Assembly (NCBI GenBank): GCA_009774765.1
Contig: VSOK01000053.1
Coordinates: 1 to 15,222 of the forward strand
Length of the DNA: 15,222 nt
Direction of reading: 5' to 3'
From: Bacteroidales bacterium
Lineage (GTDB): Bacteria > Bacteroidota > Bacteroidia > Bacteroidales > UBA932
In this document: positions 13,079 through 15,222 of the stretch, one piece after another
How positions within the stretch are numbered: the stretch's first letter is position 1
Layout of the letters: every line of letters starts with the position of its first letter
Translations under genes and position numbers: made by a program
Notes under the pieces: generated by a model
Seen by the model: the letters and a program-made list of their open reading frames with translations, nothing else
Databases searched by the model: none
What the model was told of the DNA's origin: nothing

Positions 13079-13098
13079 TATCTTTGCACGATGCAAAG
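13079..13098. promoter_or_regulatory. Divergent cdd/mnmA promoter centre with a perfect dyad
   Basis: TATCTTTG (13079-13086) is an exact TAnnTTTG for mnmA, with a predicted start near 13093. CTTTGCA (13082-13088) and TGCAAAG (13092-13098) form a perfect 7-bp dyad with a 3-base centre, so a TTTG also points to cdd on the other strand (there TACTTTG, one base short of consensus). Confidence 0.6.
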
Positions 13099-13119
13099 TA
13101 GACAAATATAGTATTTTGG

Positions 13120-14538
13120 ATGGAAAAAAGCAAAAAGATATGTGTTGGGCTATCAGGAGGCGTTGATTCAAGTGTCGCCGCTCTGCTTCTGAAGCAGCAG
13201 GGATATGATGTCTTTGCTCTTTTTATGCAGAATTGGCACGATGCTTCGACCACTCTGCACGGGGATTGTGAATGGGAGGAAGACCGGTTTGTGGCTGAAA
13301 TGGTTGCACGCAAGATCGGTATACCGTTTTATTTTGTGGACCTCAGCAAAGAGTACCGGCAGAGGGTTGTGGATTATATGTTTGAAGAATATTCGAAAGG
13401 ACGTACTCCAAATCCTGACGTTCTGTGCAACAGGGAAATAAAGTTTGACGCTTTTTTGAAATGTGCGGAAAAACTCGGTGCGGATATGGTTGCGACAGGC
13501 CATTATTGCAGAAAGGAAATTGCGCTTGACTCCGACGGGCAGCCGTTGAAAGACAAGGACGGCAATCATATATACAGGATACTTGCAGGTGCTGATCCTA
13601 ATAAGGACCAGAGCTATTTCCTGTGTCAGCTTACGCAGGCCCAGCTTGCGAAGGCTATGTTCCCGATCGGTGACATCGTCAAGCCTGAAGTGCGCCGGAT
13701 TGCCCGTGAAGCGGATCTCCCTTCAGCTGACAAAAAGGATTCGCAGGGAATTTGTTTTGTGGGAAAGGTGGATCTGCCGACTTTCCTGCAGCAGAAGCTC
13801 AAGCCTTCTGAAGGCGATATTGTTGAGGTCTATGACGCCTATTATTCAGAAAACGGACAGTATGAATTTATACGCGACACTCTGGATTCTCTTCTGGAAG
13901 ACGGACAGGACAGACACGCCCGGATGATAACTGATTACATCTCGGAAGACAAGGCGGTTGTGAGACCTGCGTCGGAGTGTCCGTTCTCCAGCGACAAAAT
14001 ATCTTCATTGTCGGACGAACAGCTGATGAAGCTCGCGCTTCCGGTGCGCTATGACATTGAATTCGAGACGGAGACATACAGAAGCGGCAAAAAACATATC
14101 AAAAAGACACGCTATAAGGAAAATCCATACGGGAAAATCATCGGAAAGCACGATGGAGCGCAGTTCTATACTATAGGGCAGCGCAAAGGCCTGAATATCG
14201 GAGGCCATAAGGATTCAGTGTTTGTCATTGATACGGATGTTGAGAAGAATGTCATCTACGTAGGCGAGGGGCATACTCATAAAGGATTGTCCAGAAGCTG
14301 TCTGAGGGTCGCCCCTGAAGAGATACACTGGATAAGGAATGACCTCAGGATGCTTCCGGGAGAGCAGAGACGGTATAAGGTGAGAATACGTTACCGCCAG
14401 CCTCTGCAGGATGCAACTGCAGTCATGCGGGACAGCGGCCTTTATATCATATTCGACACTCCACAGAGGGGCATTACCCCAGGTCAGTTCGCTGCCTGGT
14501 ATGACGGGGATGAAATGATAGGTTCAGGAGTGATATAG
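13120..14538 (+). CDS. mnmA: tRNA-specific 2-thiouridylase MnmA with a long internal insertion
   Basis: Uses ATP and a persulfide sulfur to make 2-thiouridine at U34 of tRNA Lys, Glu and Gln. The PP-loop SGGVDSS is at residues 12-18, the first catalytic cysteine is C103 (NPDVLCNREIKF), ATGHY is near 125-129, DQSYFLCQL near 163-171, and the second catalytic cysteine is C212 (DSQGICFVGK). GKHDGAQFYTIGQRKGLNIG near 342-361 and TPQRGITPGQ at the end are also conserved. At 472 residues it is about 100 longer than usual; the extra block lies at about 236-338, between DIVE and GKIIGKHDG, where typical MnmA has only a few residues. The gene diverges from cdd and ends 2 bases before a convergent gene. 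Confidence 0.95.
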   Translation: MEKSKKICVGLSGGVDSSVAALLLKQQGYDVFALFMQNWHDASTTLHGDCEWEEDRFVAEMVARKIGIPFYFVDLSKEYRQRVVDYMFEEYSKGRTPNPDVLCNREIKFDAFLKCAEKLGADMVATGHYCRKEIALDSDGQPLKDKDGNHIYRILAGADPNKDQSYFLCQLTQAQLAKAMFPIGDIVKPEVRRIAREADLPSADKKDSQGICFVGKVDLPTFLQQKLKPSEGDIVEVYDAYYSENGQYEFIRDTLDSLLEDGQDRHARMITDYISEDKAVVRPASECPFSSDKISSLSDEQLMKLALPVRYDIEFETETYRSGKKHIKKTRYKENPYGKIIGKHDGAQFYTIGQRKGLNIGGHKDSVFVIDTDVEKNVIYVGEGHTHKGLSRSCLRVAPEEIHWIRNDLRMLPGEQRRYKVRIRYRQPLQDATAVMRDSGLYIIFDTPQRGITPGQFAAWYDGDEMIGSGVI

Positions 14539-14552
14539 GTCTACTCCTGAAC
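14522..14552. terminator. Perfect 10-bp hairpin spanning both stop codons of convergent genes
   Basis: GTTCAGGAGT (14522-14531) and ACTCCTGAAC (14543-14552) are perfect complements around an 11-base loop that contains the mnmA stop (14536-14538) and abuts the stop of the convergent gene (14541-14543). It can work on both strands; T-runs are short (TATGCTTTT on the + side). Confidence 0.65.
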
Positions 14553-15222
14553 TATGCTTTTGGCAGCTGACATTCCTGCAAGATAGCCTGTTGAAAATGC
14601 GATCTGAAGGTTATATCCTCCGGTGTCTGCGTCAAGATCAAGGATTTCACCGGCAAAGTACAGCCCCTGTATTTTTTTCGATTCAAGTGTCTTTGCGGTG
14701 ATCTCATCGCTGCTGACTCCTCCTGCCGTTATTACGCATCTTTCATAGCCGACAAATCCTCCTATATCAAATTTCCAGTTTTTGAGTGCCTTGCCGAGCC
14801 TTTTATGGTCGACAGAAGGGTTTGAGTTCATAAATCCTGGGACGAGCTCGTATGGAAGAAGCTTACGCAGAAGAATATTGAATTTATCCTTATATTGTTT
14901 TCCCTGGCTTCTTCTGTCTTCAGAAATCTGTTTCCATAATGAGGATACGCGCTCTTCCAGTTCATACAATTCCACGGCCGGTTTAAGGTCTATGGATACT
15001 GCCACTTTTGATCCGTTGACAATGGCATTCACGCATCTCCTGCTTATCTTGAATCCTATAGGTCCTTCTATGCCTCCATCCGTAAAATCGAGATCTCCGA
15101 ATTCCTCCTGAACCGTATTCCCGTCGACGCTGATGCAAAGTCCTACATTTTTAAGCTGTATACCTTTAAGCATATTTCCTGCTTCAGACAGTGGAGTGCT
15201 TCTGTCAATATGGCCTTTCATC
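14541..15222 (-). CDS. HI0933/BaiN-like FAD-dependent oxidoreductase (C-terminal part, partial)
   Basis: The last 227 or so codons of a flavoprotein; the gene runs past the right edge of the window, and the Met at 15221 is probably internal. The C-terminal signature is unmistakable: FDIGGFVGYERCVITAGGVS, then EITAKTLESKKIQGLYFAGE and LDLDADTGGYNLQIAFSTGY, followed by LAGMSAA. The TGGYNLQ segment contacts FAD. The first half seen here (ISVDGNTVQEEFGDLDFTDG, GIEGPIGFKISRR) is the inserted lid-like domain of the family. Known members include HI0933, YhiN and BaiN, annotated as NAD(P)/FAD-dependent or aminoacetone-oxidase-family enzymes; the physiological substrate is generally unclear. It converges on mnmA with overlapping terminator sequence. 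Confidence 0.92.
   Translation of the reverse strand, partial: MKGHIDRSTPLSEAGNMLKGIQLKNVGLCISVDGNTVQEEFGDLDFTDGGIEGPIGFKISRRCVNAIVNGSKVAVSIDLKPAVELYELEERVSSLWKQISEDRRSQGKQYKDKFNILLRKLLPYELVPGFMNSNPSVDHKRLGKALKNWKFDIGGFVGYERCVITAGGVSSDEITAKTLESKKIQGLYFAGEILDLDADTGGYNLQIAFSTGYLAGMSAAKSIVQE

Noticed and set aside
13061..13171. Longer N-terminus of cytidine deaminase
   Set aside because: The extra 37 codons would run across the divergent promoter and into the mnmA coding region, and the normal family length is reached from the ATG at 13060.

Overview
The window looks like chromosome of a gut-type member of the Bacteroidales (phylum Bacteroidota). The evidence is the repeated occurrence of the Bacteroides-type -7 promoter element TAnnTTTG (at 1313, 2013, 5893, 9267 and 13079 on the + strand; at 11853 and 12527 on the - strand), lipoproteins with short SC lipoboxes, a GGGtGRT-family protein, and a typical Bacteroidales small SRP RNA. 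Protein families were recognised by eye from motifs; no database was searched.

Layout. (1) 1-1133: the tail of a probable NifU-like Fe-S scaffold gene, then the GGGtGRT gene, closed by a strong terminator. (2) 1288-1907: a short promoter-to-terminator unit with two small proteins of the DUF4160 and DUF2442 families, a pair that resembles a toxin-antitoxin cassette. (3) 2013-2290: a promoter followed by a striking long imperfect palindrome, about 240 bp, that folds into one rod capped by a GAAA tetraloop; this is the best candidate for something undescribed. (4) 2317-5749: an AT-rich accessory island of six + strand genes: a small membrane protein, a leucine-rich-repeat lipoprotein, an AbiGi-like abortive-infection antitoxin without its toxin, another membrane protein, a truncated TPR-like lipoprotein and a zinc-ribbon protein. 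(5) 5977-8960: a DJ-1/PfpI protein with half a zinc ribbon fused to its N-terminus, convergent with an SDR dehydrogenase / TlpA-like thioredoxin pair. (6) 9013-9255: the degraded C-terminal remnant of a DNA/RNA non-specific endonuclease. (7) 9300-11818: a membrane acyltransferase with a consensus promoter, convergent with an AlbA_2/ATPase-type regulator that has an operator-like dyad in its promoter and a fourfold KVTD repeat. (8) 11871-12565: a gene-poor stretch with three neighbouring perfect dyads, an 84-bp tandem repeat and the 4.5S SRP RNA gene (ffs, - strand) with its own promoter. (9) 12587-15222: cytidine deaminase and mnmA diverging from a 59-bp promoter region, and mnmA converging on a partial HI0933/BaiN-like flavoprotein; a perfect hairpin covers both stop codons.

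Housekeeping functions (Fe-S assembly, SRP, tRNA thiolation, pyrimidine salvage) flank an accessory block (about 1.3-5.75 kb) that has the features of a defence or immunity island: TA-like pair, orphan Abi component, small lipoproteins and membrane proteins, low GC, and a repeat-like structured element at its left edge.
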